From the NCBI GenBank assembly GCA_028277985.1, contig JANQFG010000005.1, positions 18,891-82,890 of the forward strand: a stretch of 64,000 nt of DNA. Direction: 5' to 3'. The notes beneath the pieces were generated by a model, which saw only the letters and a program-made list of their open reading frames with translations, did no database searches and had not been told where the DNA came from. The DNA is from a bacterium. GTDB lineage: Bacteria; Desulfobacterota; DSWW01. The position numbers and the translations under genes are program-made. Shown here piece by piece: positions 20,001-27,461 of this stretch (position 1 is the first letter of the stretch; every line of letters starts with the position of its first letter).

Positions 20001-21784
20001 AATCCGAGAGCTTCTTCGATGTGATCGTCGAGATATCCTCGGACGATGATCTCAACGGGACTGCCCTTCTCACTGTGGAAGATCCCGGAGGACTGACCGA
20101 CGCCGATACGGCGATGGTGATTTTCAACAACGTGCCTCCCGGGGTGGCCGCGGGCCCGGACGCAACGGTAGCGGTAGGAGAGAGCTTCACCGGTGCGGGG
20201 AATTTCTCAGACCCCGGCAATGACACCTGGACGGCCACGGTGGATTATGGTGACGGGGCGGGTCCTGAGCCCTTGGGCCTCCATCCGAACAAGTCACTTG
20301 ATCTGGAACACATCTACGTGAACCCAGGGACCTATCCTGTGGTGGTGTGCGTGGCCGACGACGATGGAGGAGTGGGATGCGACAGCCTGTCCGTGACGGT
20401 GCCGATACCCAACCGGCCACCCGTGCTGCAGCCGATAGGCAACCTCTTCCTCGAAGAGGGCGACATACTGGATATCGCGGTATCGGCCACAGACCCGGAC
20501 GGCGACACCCTCACCCTCTGGGCAACCGGCCTGCCCGCCTTTGCCGGCTTCACGGACAATGGTGACGGTACGGGTTTCTTTAGCCTGGCTCCTGTGCATT
20601 CAGATGCCGGTGACCATCCCGGCATAGAGGTCGTGGTATCGGACGGAGCCCTGACGGACAGTGAAACCATCAGCATCATGGTGATCGGATGGAATCAGCC
20701 GCCCGTAGCGGACGCGGGTGTGGACCGGAACGTGGAGACCGCCACAGAGGTCACACTGGACGGTAGCAATTCCTTCGACCCGGACGGGGATATGATCACC
20801 TACGACTGGGGGATCGAGTGGAGTCTGGAAGGAGTGCCCGCAGGCAGCGCCCTGACAGACGGGCAGATCCAGGAGAGGACGACTCCTGTCCCATCCTTTA
20901 TTCCGGACGTGGACGGCATCTATGACTTCAGGCTGGTTGTGAATGACGGCCAGGCAGACAGCGAGCCTGATTTCGTTCGGATCACGGCCGCCACCCCGAA
21001 CATCCCGCCCAACGCCCATGCGGGCCCCGATCAGTCGGGGTTTGTTGGTGAGCAGGTGCTGCTGGATGGGAGCGGCAGCGATGACCCTGACAGTGGTCCG
21101 GAGCCTTTGAGCTACACGTGGACATTCGTGCAGCTGCCCACAGAAAGCAGCCTGGAGAATACCGACATCGCCGGTGCGAACCAGGCTCAGGCGAGCTTTG
21201 TGCCCGATGTGGGAGGCACCTACGTGCTGGCTCTGCAGGTCTTTGATGGCGAGGACGGCGGTGAGGACGACGTGACGATCACTGTCTCGGTGCCCAATGT
21301 GGCCCCGAATGCGAATGCGGGCGAGGATCAGGAAGTCGGACTTGGCGAAGAGGTCATCCTCGACGGCACCGCCAGTGACGATCCGGACAATGCGCCCGAG
21401 GCACTGGCCTTCACCTGGCGTTTCGTCTCGGTCGCCGACGGCAGTTCCCTGACCAACAGCGATCTCATGGACGTAGATACTCCGGTCCCACACTTCACGC
21501 CGGATGTGGCGGGCACCTATGTGCTGGAACTCGAGGTCAGCGACGGTGAGATGAATGATTTCGACAATGTGATGGTCACCTGCGAGGGCCCACCCGAGCC
21601 GCTGCTATGCGATTTGGACGGCTCGGCTGACGTCGACCTGTATGACATAGGCATCCTCCTCGGCTACAGGAATCAGCAGGCCGACGCCTGTCTTGAATGC
21701 GATATAGATGGGGACGGCATGATTACCGTTCTGGATGCCAGGAGGTGCGTGCTCGAGTGCACCCGACCGCGGTGTGTGCCCTAG
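11027..21784 (+). CDS. Giant secreted multidomain protein: subtilisin, CAP, PKD and carboxypeptidase-regulatory-like repeats
   Basis: A 3585-residue exported protein. Approximate layout: signal peptide 1-27; plastocyanin-like beta domain 28-108; S8 protease with Asp290 (VDSG), His326 (GDHG) and Ser579 (GTSSATPH); EF-hand/dockerin-like Asp-rich segment 640-800; carboxypeptidase-regulatory-like domains 1060-1240; PKD about 1617-1690; Pro-only linker near 1800; CAP/SCP domain 1812-1942; PKD and beta-sandwich domains 2000-2195; about eight carboxypeptidase-regulatory-like repeats 2198-2855; Ig/PKD-like domains 2858-3517; and a C-terminal dockerin-type calcium motif 3525-3585 (DLDGSADVDLYD, DIDGDGMI). 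The protease triad is intact. It probably acts outside the cell in adhesion or degradation. The ribosome site is weak. Domain identity is good; biological role unknown. Confidence 0.88.
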   Translation: MNNKRSPWLIALTVCLGLLIHSTSAGALDISITDTGFQPASVTILAGEGVHWTNDSGDTQTVTADGGLFDSGPLQPGAGFSVALAIPGVHTYRSSSNPDFEARFHVVLEELSADDDALANDHIPDITFPLQLADDMSPHPDWGFLTSRTRILLGFTDTATVTQANAALQAATVAIIGGLPEVDILLVAAQDTPDFSGLTAALDTLRADPAVDFAAISSEMELQELPRPADETTGKPPYNWTWARTETASGDPLGDTGNWNLEASRLPQAWNLRETIQRRGHVESTRTAVVDSGFEPHEDMIGTRSEHVLCKPTPDGPKCTTSEPGDHGQLVTGIIAAVYDNDSVEEGRSLGLSGVNPVARVSALEYGFEGGTDAFADLLEIIKLVAEELSDIKVVNLSVKHSVPHAVPGDQPWWDSQGVFPVCGPGDNDDNTAGANDFCTPNNDDDWLEEMANLGKATRNIAEYASQKGIIIVQAAGNDSGQTTPGLPKSTFCLGSGVNVEGCTFERLKAVNVAEFAWASENWVNPAIANPIIIVEAIGIDLGRSVYSNIEGDVSAPADDLVKLALDNLYAQKGAGGTSSATPHVAGLVGYMSAFDPSLTIDQIKDHLLGWARADTTDGAESRIDAFATMLSLPGAAKALVDVNDMSKDGNRRVVLGPPDPDNLGGVELGLDMTSSSDIDPSTGTWYRTHPDGIIDMRDFRRFRDVRLQLCEKLPPGTGECIDIADSADIQLNGPPDHPKKDLNFDRCVNQGSSDPDCPTSENVFPRFDFNGDGVFSRSDLATVPLKPDGSPADDKLDETLMTDLEVLMSQWDPDLEKTEGYAASDLPGLLLSADLEIHAQDLFGEGAGDVTVTIIRPDTNTALPTRTIPVGDFIVYTVPADVYLEINASAMVGSELIEAAPYILSVRPGVDVRFELCRRNLNLIASPATLLADGAAESSIALTLQPCPTDSLEDAVVTFTQTPGGPNHGSLQYSTVGLDPDGTATNVFTAGTEVADYEITAVATLKNGKQVQGTVSLKTTNPVKIFYNWQQTILNFSEEGSSRWPPMDPTDPAQDIRCGKATIRGTVFDPLTPPHDPVEGAIVEVLGVDGTRAATNADGFFLIDDVGLGANNSPIQVTVRATTPDFTVDKTVTVFCDASLLVEFGQPPSAPARLEGSVLDATGAPLAGVFIGSDFGGSTTTNLSGNYALEDVPTSPNGVQRTWNVTARASGLMPNRQAVSVWEGSVDELDFQLGIGDCDDFVIHEFQLTQDRLHSEFGDLVEGGNITKFRVYQDGTEIATYGMEGTLPPPVEIVPAGTIGWEECVNDFKFDAFPTSDAFPGFPPPHLTLKRQGSLEQAGSAMLLDEFVTDSMVSGTFDWQNSGSQAPADGAMPTQQFAGTVAMAIPFDQLERYQDHALPSTVFMDTVPEGLRLHGLKEIAELEYPYESSWTFTEAFMEGMPPFVTPFTHYSIGFGDVPDSSGAMKAGTHQSELMFIPRGDGSALKFSGDVSQPVTFKPDGAGGYEKYEYCEVVDRQYTSSHEYFTALDIVQDGIHSTRLWRRNSTYYGVSNNDLYVFTSSSSSKSWQHEYPMPVGPGNSKIRYAFVAIPYTDEAELEALILSGLLDPPSCEETPSLEALFDATPNPADEGSLVSFTDQSLSPGNSIVSWDWDLGNGDTSVEQDPATFYNDNGTYQVDLTVVDATGAISVASMDVTVTNLPPEGQVGDAFANEGETVDITVLLADPGEDDRQALAFRLESTNSAFPVIEDTRAAGIHTFSIGGLPAGDYPLTLTVTDKDGASDTDSGLVQILGSGTPPPPPPPPPPPTPTCDPSISLDGEEKAFLDLLNAYRAQKGLPPVEASPGLTKAAVRHASDMAANDFLDHMGSDGSTPEQRAQEEGYPSNNVSENVASGLPDGNTLLFAFMASAGHDQVMLDPLWNAVGIAREQGADWYWTVDFGETLDCPLARALPGESPASLYASAAARDWDHFVSNPPAIPENVRVLQYGGGDDPPSVLYPPVAAFVISDASPMEAETLTFTNASRDASGSLVSAILNVGDGSDPVLLGPGANHDHTYNTDGNLNVSVTATTTYGDTLTVTRPVFVEAAEEPPPPPGDFNVLISPSSQTFAPGSGSNFVVTVTAINDFSAPVTLSVAALPYGITAQFSPPTLTPSASSSLLVTATDDADTGDFDLNVTATGGGITHTTSSSVSVEFGLIPICTGTLEGVVTDTVTGNPIANARVSKSYTGSPLDIFADSNGHYTMTGLPLGVNNSPQTTSLWGLADGYWYANGLGTAACGEVNTLDIQLVPMKYGTISGFVRVGTPDPNDLTENRSVTPTDVPIEGATVSLNNNTVFSTDAAGFYGGGSIQLGYNNEPVVYSPSVAADGYWHPAGWNPVTIEADKNTVADFVLVPKCTGTISGKLIFGDTGQPIANATLRATRTVWDYKFYDTVTNANGEFSFADIELSYNNASASYTITLQYPYLSEYAPLEVYVLLERCGDHLIEDLSLQARVSNYGALEGHVTDIETGDPVADARVAFRSYNPNVYRSDQADTDGAYRIETIFLGYDDQTSNTGSATASHNDFWSSSSPPITVNSGETSTADFELLRKKFGYVAGTVRNAATQEPIAGATFTFIAAEPSQEDGSYQSGPISLNTGNTPRQVGVRASADGYWDKFVQTTVSADQTTTVDIDMIEVCQSATIVGFVYDASTQEPIEGAAISITPSSGIGWKYTDQDGNFIVEDITVGTDNSPLDVTVSVYATGYYSQSKTVTIFCGATITAEFGHPSTDTGTIEGTVTNLDTGQPMGGVFIGSGFGGSATTDSQGYYILPDAPLSAGNTDRDWQVTAIPDSFPPLSQTVTVQANTTVTLDFEFGGSANQSPDLDPVGDQVIAEGETLDVAIFADDPDGDTITLWAAGLPAFADFTDHGGGLGTLTLAPAFGDMGEYPVVEIFASDGDLSDKETFTISVLEGNQPPVAVAGGPYTANEGDTITLDGSGSSDPADDSLSYHWQFESESFFDVIVEISSDDDLNGTALLTVEDPGGLTDADTAMVIFNNVPPGVAAGPDATVAVGESFTGAGNFSDPGNDTWTATVDYGDGAGPEPLGLHPNKSLDLEHIYVNPGTYPVVVCVADDDGGVGCDSLSVTVPIPNRPPVLQPIGNLFLEEGDILDIAVSATDPDGDTLTLWATGLPAFAGFTDNGDGTGFFSLAPVHSDAGDHPGIEVVVSDGALTDSETISIMVIGWNQPPVADAGVDRNVETATEVTLDGSNSFDPDGDMITYDWGIEWSLEGVPAGSALTDGQIQERTTPVPSFIPDVDGIYDFRLVVNDGQADSEPDFVRITAATPNIPPNAHAGPDQSGFVGEQVLLDGSGSDDPDSGPEPLSYTWTFVQLPTESSLENTDIAGANQAQASFVPDVGGTYVLALQVFDGEDGGEDDVTITVSVPNVAPNANAGEDQEVGLGEEVILDGTASDDPDNAPEALAFTWRFVSVADGSSLTNSDLMDVDTPVPHFTPDVAGTYVLELEVSDGEMNDFDNVMVTCEGPPEPLLCDLDGSADVDLYDIGILLGYRNQQADACLECDIDGDGMITVLDARRCVLECTRPRCVP

Positions 21785-21894
21785 CAGTCTGGGCCCTTGC
21801 TTACAGTCAATTCTGGAGCACCTCAGGCGGCCTCTAAGTACCTCTCTTCCCCTGTCTGAGCTTCCATTTCTCATAGAAATAGCACATATAGCTT

Positions 21895-21941
21895 GGTCCG
21901 ACCCCGATCCTCAAATAGCACTCACAGCCTGGTCCGACCCC
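21895..21941 (+). repeat. Two GGTCCGACCCC elements after the giant gene
   Basis: Exact copies at 21895-21905 and 21931-21941, 36 bases apart, in the same orientation as those at 7387 and 10599. Confidence 0.85.
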
Positions 21942-22723
21942 GCTCCCAGCACCCATCCCCCCAAAACCAGCATGGCCCTAAACTCAAGCTCCTTGGACGG
22001 TGGCATGACTTTGTTAGCGTTGGAGGCTGCGCGCTCTCCGAAACGGATGATCATGTATTGCCCTCGCCCTTCTGGAGGACGAGGTGAAGCCTGGAGCACG
22101 TCTGGCTGTCGTGCCGAACGCAACAATGCAGTACTACTCGGACACCTAGGCGTCTATCTTCTAGATGACCGTCTATCTTGTTCACAAATTGTGTAGGAAG
22201 TGTCTTCTCTTCATTATGCTAAATATAATTGAACGGTTGAGAGGGAGGTTCCGTCCATTCCCCAGCTTGGCCACACTTCGCTGTACACGATCTTTACAGC
22301 TGCTTCCACCCCCGCGTGCTACCAAACACCCCAGCCGTTCTCTCGAGGTCCCATCTTCTAACGAATTTCCTCATTCAAATCTAGAAGCTTAAAGCTATTT
22401 CTCGGAGACAGGACTTCACCTTTCTAGAGCCGGGCACGATTCTTGAATTGGAAATCGCCCCCGAAGGGGTACAGGAATCCTGCTCCACAATCCGCGGGAC
22501 CACTCGAAAGAATTAGCGTCACGTCCCCGATAAGGCCTCGGATTTCTCTACCTCCGGATGGGGAGTCGACGGGCGGGCACTCTCTCTTCTCTGCCTTCGC
22601 AGTCGTCAGCATTCTCTACTCATTGTTCATGCCGTTTTCGCGGGCTAGGCCGTCCGAGGACACGCACACGAGAGAGGCTGTAGTGGTCTACATGTTCAGA
22701 GAATCCAAAAGAAGGGGTAAAGA

Positions 22724-22816
22724 ATGCTGAGAAAGTCGATGCTTGCATTGAGTACCGGGCTGTGCTGCCTGATTGCGGGGGAAGCTTACTACAAACAAGA
22801 AGCAGGGAATTGCTAG
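22724..22816 (+). CDS. Possible 30-residue peptide or truncated signal peptide
   Basis: ATG at 22724 with an AAGGGG site eight bases upstream, ending at TAG 22816. The product begins MLRKSMLALSTGLCCLIAG, a plausible Sec or lipoprotein signal, but stops after Tyr-Tyr-Lys-Gln-Glu-Ala-Gly-Asn-Cys. It could be a small secreted peptide or the stump of a secreted protein gene cut by a stop. It lies 49 bases before the LamG-like gene. Confidence 0.3.
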   Translation: MLRKSMLALSTGLCCLIAGEAYYKQEAGNC

Positions 22817-22865
22817 ATCAATGGTGACTTAGCCGAATTGGATCTTCTCAAACAAGGGGGAAATC

Positions 22866-23663
22866 ATGAAAAAGTATTTGTGCCTTGCATTTTCTTTGTT
22901 CTTCTGTGGATCGGTTCATGCTGACATTCTCTTAGAGGATGACTTCAATGATAATGTCATTGACACGAGCAAATGGTATTATCAGGGGAACAGGGTTGTA
23001 GAAGAAGAAGGGATAATCAAGGTTGAAAACACTGTAATAGACGAACCTGGGAATCTCTATGCGGAGGTGGCTATCCTCAATACTATCGAGCCAATTACCA
23101 TCGAAAGAAGGGTTAAAGCTCATTACGCAAATGACAAATTCTCAGCTGGCTTGACAATCAGCCCCCTCGAAGCCCCTGAAAAAGCCATTAGTGTTCGATA
23201 TATACACTTCTCTTATGACTGCACACGCGACGGATTCTATTTGTTCAGAGATGGAGGGTATTATGCCTGTGGGCATGAAGATAGAATGAGCGACAGAATA
23301 GCGCCTGTTTGGGATGAATGGTTTAATGAGAAAATCATTTATGACCCTGTTAGCGGATTGCTGAGCTATTTCATAAATGATCTTCTTCAAATGGAATACG
23401 ATGTTGGGTCTTTGCCTGGAAACGTAACCGAATTAGTCTTCAGATTCAATTCTTGGGGTTGGTATACCGGACATTATCAGTATCTTGATGATGTAGAGGT
23501 TTCACAAGATCCGGTTATACCTCCATGTGCTGGATCTGTAGTGGCATCGACGTATCAAACCAGTCCAGTTTATAGCTCTTCGGAGTTAACAAAGCATCTG
23601 GCTTACTTCCTTCTTCCGATAGGTGCGGTCCTCGGACTGGCGGTCTGGCGCAGGAAGAGATGA
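22866..23663 (+). CDS. Secreted LamG/concanavalin-like protein with C-terminal anchor
   Basis: A 265-residue protein. The signal peptide is about residues 1-19 (after which ADILLEDDF begins), followed by a beta-rich domain of about 200 residues. Its opening pattern, DDFNDNVIDTSKW, and YLDDVEVSQ ending are typical of jelly-roll (LamG/glycosyl-hydrolase-16-like) carbohydrate-binding domains. No catalytic signature is seen. The C-terminus is a hydrophobic helix with LLPIGAVLG followed by WRRKR, like a surface-sorting signal. AAGGGGGAAATC precedes the ATG. The gene is clearly more AT-rich than its neighbours, which suggests horizontal transfer. A terminator follows. Confidence 0.72.
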   Translation: MKKYLCLAFSLFFCGSVHADILLEDDFNDNVIDTSKWYYQGNRVVEEEGIIKVENTVIDEPGNLYAEVAILNTIEPITIERRVKAHYANDKFSAGLTISPLEAPEKAISVRYIHFSYDCTRDGFYLFRDGGYYACGHEDRMSDRIAPVWDEWFNEKIIYDPVSGLLSYFINDLLQMEYDVGSLPGNVTELVFRFNSWGWYTGHYQYLDDVEVSQDPVIPPCAGSVVASTYQTSPVYSSSELTKHLAYFLLPIGAVLGLAVWRRKR

Positions 23664-23691
23664 GATTGTAAGTCAACTCTGAAGATTCGTG

Positions 23692-23723
23692 GGGCGGCAT
23701 GCGTGTTGAGTGTCGCCCTTTTT
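23692..23723 (+). terminator. Rho-independent terminator of the LamG-like gene
   Basis: Stem GGGCGGCA / TGTCGCCC (8 pairs including one G-T) with an 11-base loop, followed by TTTTT. It starts 29 bases after the stop. Confidence 0.7.
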
Positions 23724-23865
23724 GGGTTAGCCTTCGAATTGAAACCATCCAGCACTTGGCTTGGGCGCAGAAAACGCTTTTGAGCGCCTCCGGCAAATCC
23801 AGAATAGATATAGCTCTCCTTGATTTCCGGTTCCAGGCCCGTCTATTCGAGGTAGGCGGTCTTCA

Positions 23866-26800
23866 CTATTCGCTTCGCTTCGTCTTTGTGTTCCCTATAC
23901 TCGGCAGGTCAGCTAGTAGCTCCCTCACCTTGTCCGGCTCGATCAGCGTCCCTAGCCGCTCGAAGATCTCCAGAGCCTTGGTCAGGTACTCCCGGGCCTG
24001 CTCCATGTTCCCTTTCCGCTTGTGGTAGCGGCCCATGCCTGAGTAGGCGAGGGCCACCTCGTTTTCGGCTCTGATTTCTCGGAAGACGGAGACGGCTTGT
24101 TTGAAGAGGGATGGTGCACCTTCGGGGTTGGTCTCGAGGGCGATCTCGCCGAGGAGGCGGTGAGACCAGCCTATTACATACCTGGACCCGATGCCCTCTG
24201 ACTTTTCCAGAATTTCCAAGGTCGTCTGTTTAGCCTTCTTGGTGAGCCCTCTCAGAAAATACCCTTCGGCGAGTAAGGGTAGCCACCCGAGCTCGGCTAT
24301 CACAATGCCGGCCAATCGGCCTATTTGGGTGACCTCCTCGAGCAGCTCGACTCCTTTTTCCGAGTGGCCGGATCTACACCATGCCCATCCAAGAACCGCC
24401 TGTGCCGCCACCTGATCGAACGGGGTCGGTGCGACCCGGCCGGCCATGGTCGCGTATTCGATCGCCTGTTCCGTATCGCCTCTGTGCGTACAGGCATACG
24501 CAAGGGCCCATGCTGCGTAAGAAACCAGACTGTGGTCCGCTACCTCCTGAGCAACCTCAAGTGCCGCTTGACCCGCCTGATTCGCATCCTTCCAACGACC
24601 AAGATGTGCGTAGGCCCACGCTGCAAAGGATAGGGTCCACGAATATGTATTGGCGTCAAAGCGCTCCTCCATGATGCTGAGGACCTCATCTTTGTTGGCC
24701 AGAGCCCGATCGTAGTCACCCCTCAATAAAAGGCTTAACTGCAGCGTCATGTACGTGTGGGCTGCATTTTCGGTGTCACCCGCTTCCACGCAGTATTCAG
24801 CGGCTCTGGTCGAGGTCTCGATGCTCTGATCCACGTATCCGAGAAGGAACCTGCACCACGCCAATCGAGAATAGAAGGCTCCCATCAACCGGGTAATGCC
24901 CAATGCGGCTGCCGAGGGTTCATACTTCATCAAGCAAGCATAGTACTCGGGGATCTTCAAGAGAAGGTGCATCAGTATCCACTGGTTTGCCAATAGTGAG
25001 ATCCTTCTTTCGCAATGCTCCGGGGTCGGAGGAAGTGCATCCAGCAGTTTCATCGCTTCCTCGTAATAAGCCTTTGCATTCTCCAGTGCATACGCCTTGG
25101 TCGCCTTCTGGTTCGCCAGATCGAGATACTCCACGGCCTTCTCTCTGTTTTCACTCCGCACATAGTGGTAGGCCAACAGCTCGTAGTACTCCTCAAGTCT
25201 TTCGGCATAGAGATCTTCCATCGCTCTGCCTATTCGTTCGTGTATATCCTTCCGCCGCTTGAGGAGGAGACTGTTGTATGCCACCTCCTGCGTCAGGGCG
25301 TGCTTGAAGATGTACTCCAGTTCAGGGAGTAGCTGCTTCTCATAGATGAACTCCAAGCCTTGAAGATCGAGGAGGGAGCCCCTCAGGTCTTCGCTCATAC
25401 CCACGATCGACAACAGTATGCGGTACGCAAACTCCCGTCCTATGACAGAGGCGACCTGGATGATTTGTTTCAAGTTGTCCGCAATCCGGTCCATTCGGCC
25501 CGCTATGATACCTTGAATCGTATCCGGGACATCGATCTCGTTTGATTTTCGGGCCAGAACGTACTTGTCGTCCTTGCGCCGGATGGAGCCGTTCTCCACA
25601 AGGCTGTGGGTCAGTTCCTCTACGAAGAGGGGATTGCCTCCGGCTCTGCCGAGAACGAGCCCGGCGATCTCAGGGGCCATGTCACCGCCTTCAAGGATCG
25701 CCTGTACCAGTTCTGCACTTGTCTGAGCGGATAGCTGGTCAAGAGCGATCCTCCCATTCTGGGACTTGCTTCCCCACATGTGGGTGTACTCGGGGCGGTG
25801 GAGCAGGATGAGCAGGATTCTGGCATCCGGAAGGAAGCCGATCAGATAGTCGAGAAACTCGTCAGAGGTCCTGTCAATCCAGTGGAGATCCTCCACGGCC
25901 AGGATCAAGGGTTTCCGTTGGCTCTCGCGGACGAGAATGTCTCGTATGGTCTCGAATGCCTTCTCCCTGCGCTGTTGAGGAACAAGTCGGGGGTATCTCT
26001 CGTCCTCCACCTTCAGGGACAAAACCTCATGGAGGGCAGGAGGGACGACTTCTGCCTCCTCGTCCAGTTGGAGCAGTCTATCCCTTACTTTCTCCTTGAT
26101 CGTCGCCTCTCGATCCTCTTCCTCCACCTCGAAATACACCTTCAGAACATCCAGAATGGGCAAATACGGCATCGAACCGCCGTAGTGGAAGCACCGACCC
26201 TCGAGGTACGAATACTTGCCTTCGGGGAGGATTCCCCTCAGTTCGAGCAGGAGCCTTGATTTCCCGACCCCTGCCTCGCCCACCACCTCGATAACCTCGC
26301 CCGAGCCCGATGCAACCCTCCGGAAAGCCTGCTTGAGCGTTTCAAGCTCCTCTTCTCGACCTACAAACCTTGTGAGCCCCTTCGCCGCCGCCGCCTCGAA
26401 CCGAGTCTCGACCTTGCCGGGTCGGATCAGTTCGTGTGCTTCCTGCGGCTCCTCCTTGCCCTGGAGTTCGATCTTGCCGATGGAGGCGAACTCGAAGAAG
26501 TCCATCGCCAGCCGATGGGTATGACCGGATACAAGCACCGATCCGGGATTCGACATATCCTGCATCCGGTGGGCCAGGTTCGTGGTATCTCCCAATGCCG
26601 TATAGTCCATGCGAAGGTCATCGCCGATGCTTCCCACAATGACCGGGCCGGAGTTCAGCCCCATCCGCAGGGCGAACTCCGCTCCATGCTGCCCCTTGAT
26701 CTTCTCCCCATACACCTCGATTGCCTTCAGGATAGACAGGGCCGCGTGGCAACCCCGCCGCGCATGGTCCTCGTGGGCAACGGGAGCACCGAACAGTGCC

Positions 26801-27225
26801 ATCACGCCGTCACCCGTGAACTGATTGATTGTCCCTTCGTAACGATGAATCTCGCCCATCAGGATCCTGAAAAACCCATCCATGATCTGGTGGACTTCCT
26901 CAGGGTCGAGCTTCTCGGAGATGGAGGTGTAGTTAGCCACGTCGGCAAAAAGGACCGTTACCAGTTTCCTCTCGCCTTCAATGGAGCTACGGGTCGTGAG
27001 GATCTTGTCGGCCAGATACCGGGGCGTGTATGCCCTGGGCCGGGAGTAGTCGATGGGAGAAGGTTCGTCAGACTCTCTAAGATCCGAGCCGCAGTTGTCG
27101 CAAAACTTCGCTGTGGAGGGCAATACCCTGCCGCAGTCTGGGCACGGGGTCTCTAACTTGGCCCCGCATTCCATGCAGAATCCGGCGTCCGCCTTGTTTT
27201 CAAACCGGCACTCGGGGCAGTACAT
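23866..27225 (-). CDS. Adenylate/guanylate cyclase-AAA-TPR signalling protein with zinc ribbons
   Basis: An 1119-residue cytoplasmic multidomain protein. Two zinc ribbons (CPECRFENK...CMEC and CPDCGRV...CDNC) occupy residues 1-50. A class III nucleotide cyclase domain (about 85-270) shows the metal-binding Asp in VLFADVANYT and TGDGVMALFGAP. An AAA/AfsR-type ATPase domain (about 285-620) has Walker A GEAGVGKS. A long TPR region fills 640-1110. This architecture is common in deltaproteobacteria and is thought to couple protein-protein sensing to cyclic nucleotide production, but individual outputs are mostly unknown. It stands alone, convergent with the LamG-like gene. The start is fixed by the first zinc-ribbon cysteine at residue 3. 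Confidence 0.88.
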   Translation of the reverse strand: MYCPECRFENKADAGFCMECGAKLETPCPDCGRVLPSTAKFCDNCGSDLRESDEPSPIDYSRPRAYTPRYLADKILTTRSSIEGERKLVTVLFADVANYTSISEKLDPEEVHQIMDGFFRILMGEIHRYEGTINQFTGDGVMALFGAPVAHEDHARRGCHAALSILKAIEVYGEKIKGQHGAEFALRMGLNSGPVIVGSIGDDLRMDYTALGDTTNLAHRMQDMSNPGSVLVSGHTHRLAMDFFEFASIGKIELQGKEEPQEAHELIRPGKVETRFEAAAAKGLTRFVGREEELETLKQAFRRVASGSGEVIEVVGEAGVGKSRLLLELRGILPEGKYSYLEGRCFHYGGSMPYLPILDVLKVYFEVEEEDREATIKEKVRDRLLQLDEEAEVVPPALHEVLSLKVEDERYPRLVPQQRREKAFETIRDILVRESQRKPLILAVEDLHWIDRTSDEFLDYLIGFLPDARILLILLHRPEYTHMWGSKSQNGRIALDQLSAQTSAELVQAILEGGDMAPEIAGLVLGRAGGNPLFVEELTHSLVENGSIRRKDDKYVLARKSNEIDVPDTIQGIIAGRMDRIADNLKQIIQVASVIGREFAYRILLSIVGMSEDLRGSLLDLQGLEFIYEKQLLPELEYIFKHALTQEVAYNSLLLKRRKDIHERIGRAMEDLYAERLEEYYELLAYHYVRSENREKAVEYLDLANQKATKAYALENAKAYYEEAMKLLDALPPTPEHCERRISLLANQWILMHLLLKIPEYYACLMKYEPSAAALGITRLMGAFYSRLAWCRFLLGYVDQSIETSTRAAEYCVEAGDTENAAHTYMTLQLSLLLRGDYDRALANKDEVLSIMEERFDANTYSWTLSFAAWAYAHLGRWKDANQAGQAALEVAQEVADHSLVSYAAWALAYACTHRGDTEQAIEYATMAGRVAPTPFDQVAAQAVLGWAWCRSGHSEKGVELLEEVTQIGRLAGIVIAELGWLPLLAEGYFLRGLTKKAKQTTLEILEKSEGIGSRYVIGWSHRLLGEIALETNPEGAPSLFKQAVSVFREIRAENEVALAYSGMGRYHKRKGNMEQAREYLTKALEIFERLGTLIEPDKVRELLADLPSIGNTKTKRSE

Positions 27226-27317
27226 CCAAACACTCCCCCCCGGAGGCAGAAGGTTCCGATTCAGAGAAAGGACAGATGGTTCCTTTCAAGGATTTCTTCG
27301 GGCAGATTCGAAAAATG

Positions 27318-27351
27318 AAAAAGGACCCAACGCTGTCCGCTGGGCCCTTTT
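27318..27351 (-). terminator. Terminator after tRNA-fMet
   Basis: Minus strand: AAAAGGG-CCCA and TGGGTCCTTTT arms (about 10 pairs, one mismatch) around an 11-base loop, followed by T-rich sequence. It ends the tRNA transcript. Confidence 0.6.
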
Positions 27352-27357
27352 CTAATC

Positions 27358-27434
<77 letters not shown>

Positions 27435-27461
27435 ACAATATGGAACAATCTAACCATCGTA

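Larger units (their letters stand above)
21785..22865. other. Long intergenic region, AT-richer, with two repeat elements
   Basis: About 1.08 kb after the giant gene. It holds GGTCCGACCCC at 21895-21905 and 21931-21941, then sequence of lower G+C with no convincing gene. Short open frames (for example 22443-22730) have no family resemblance. A 30-codon open frame near the end is listed separately. The region may be the decayed remains of acquired DNA. Confidence 0.55.

Noticed and set aside
22443..22730. 95-codon open frame in the AT-rich gap
   Set aside because: No ribosome site, no family pattern and codon use unlike neighbours.
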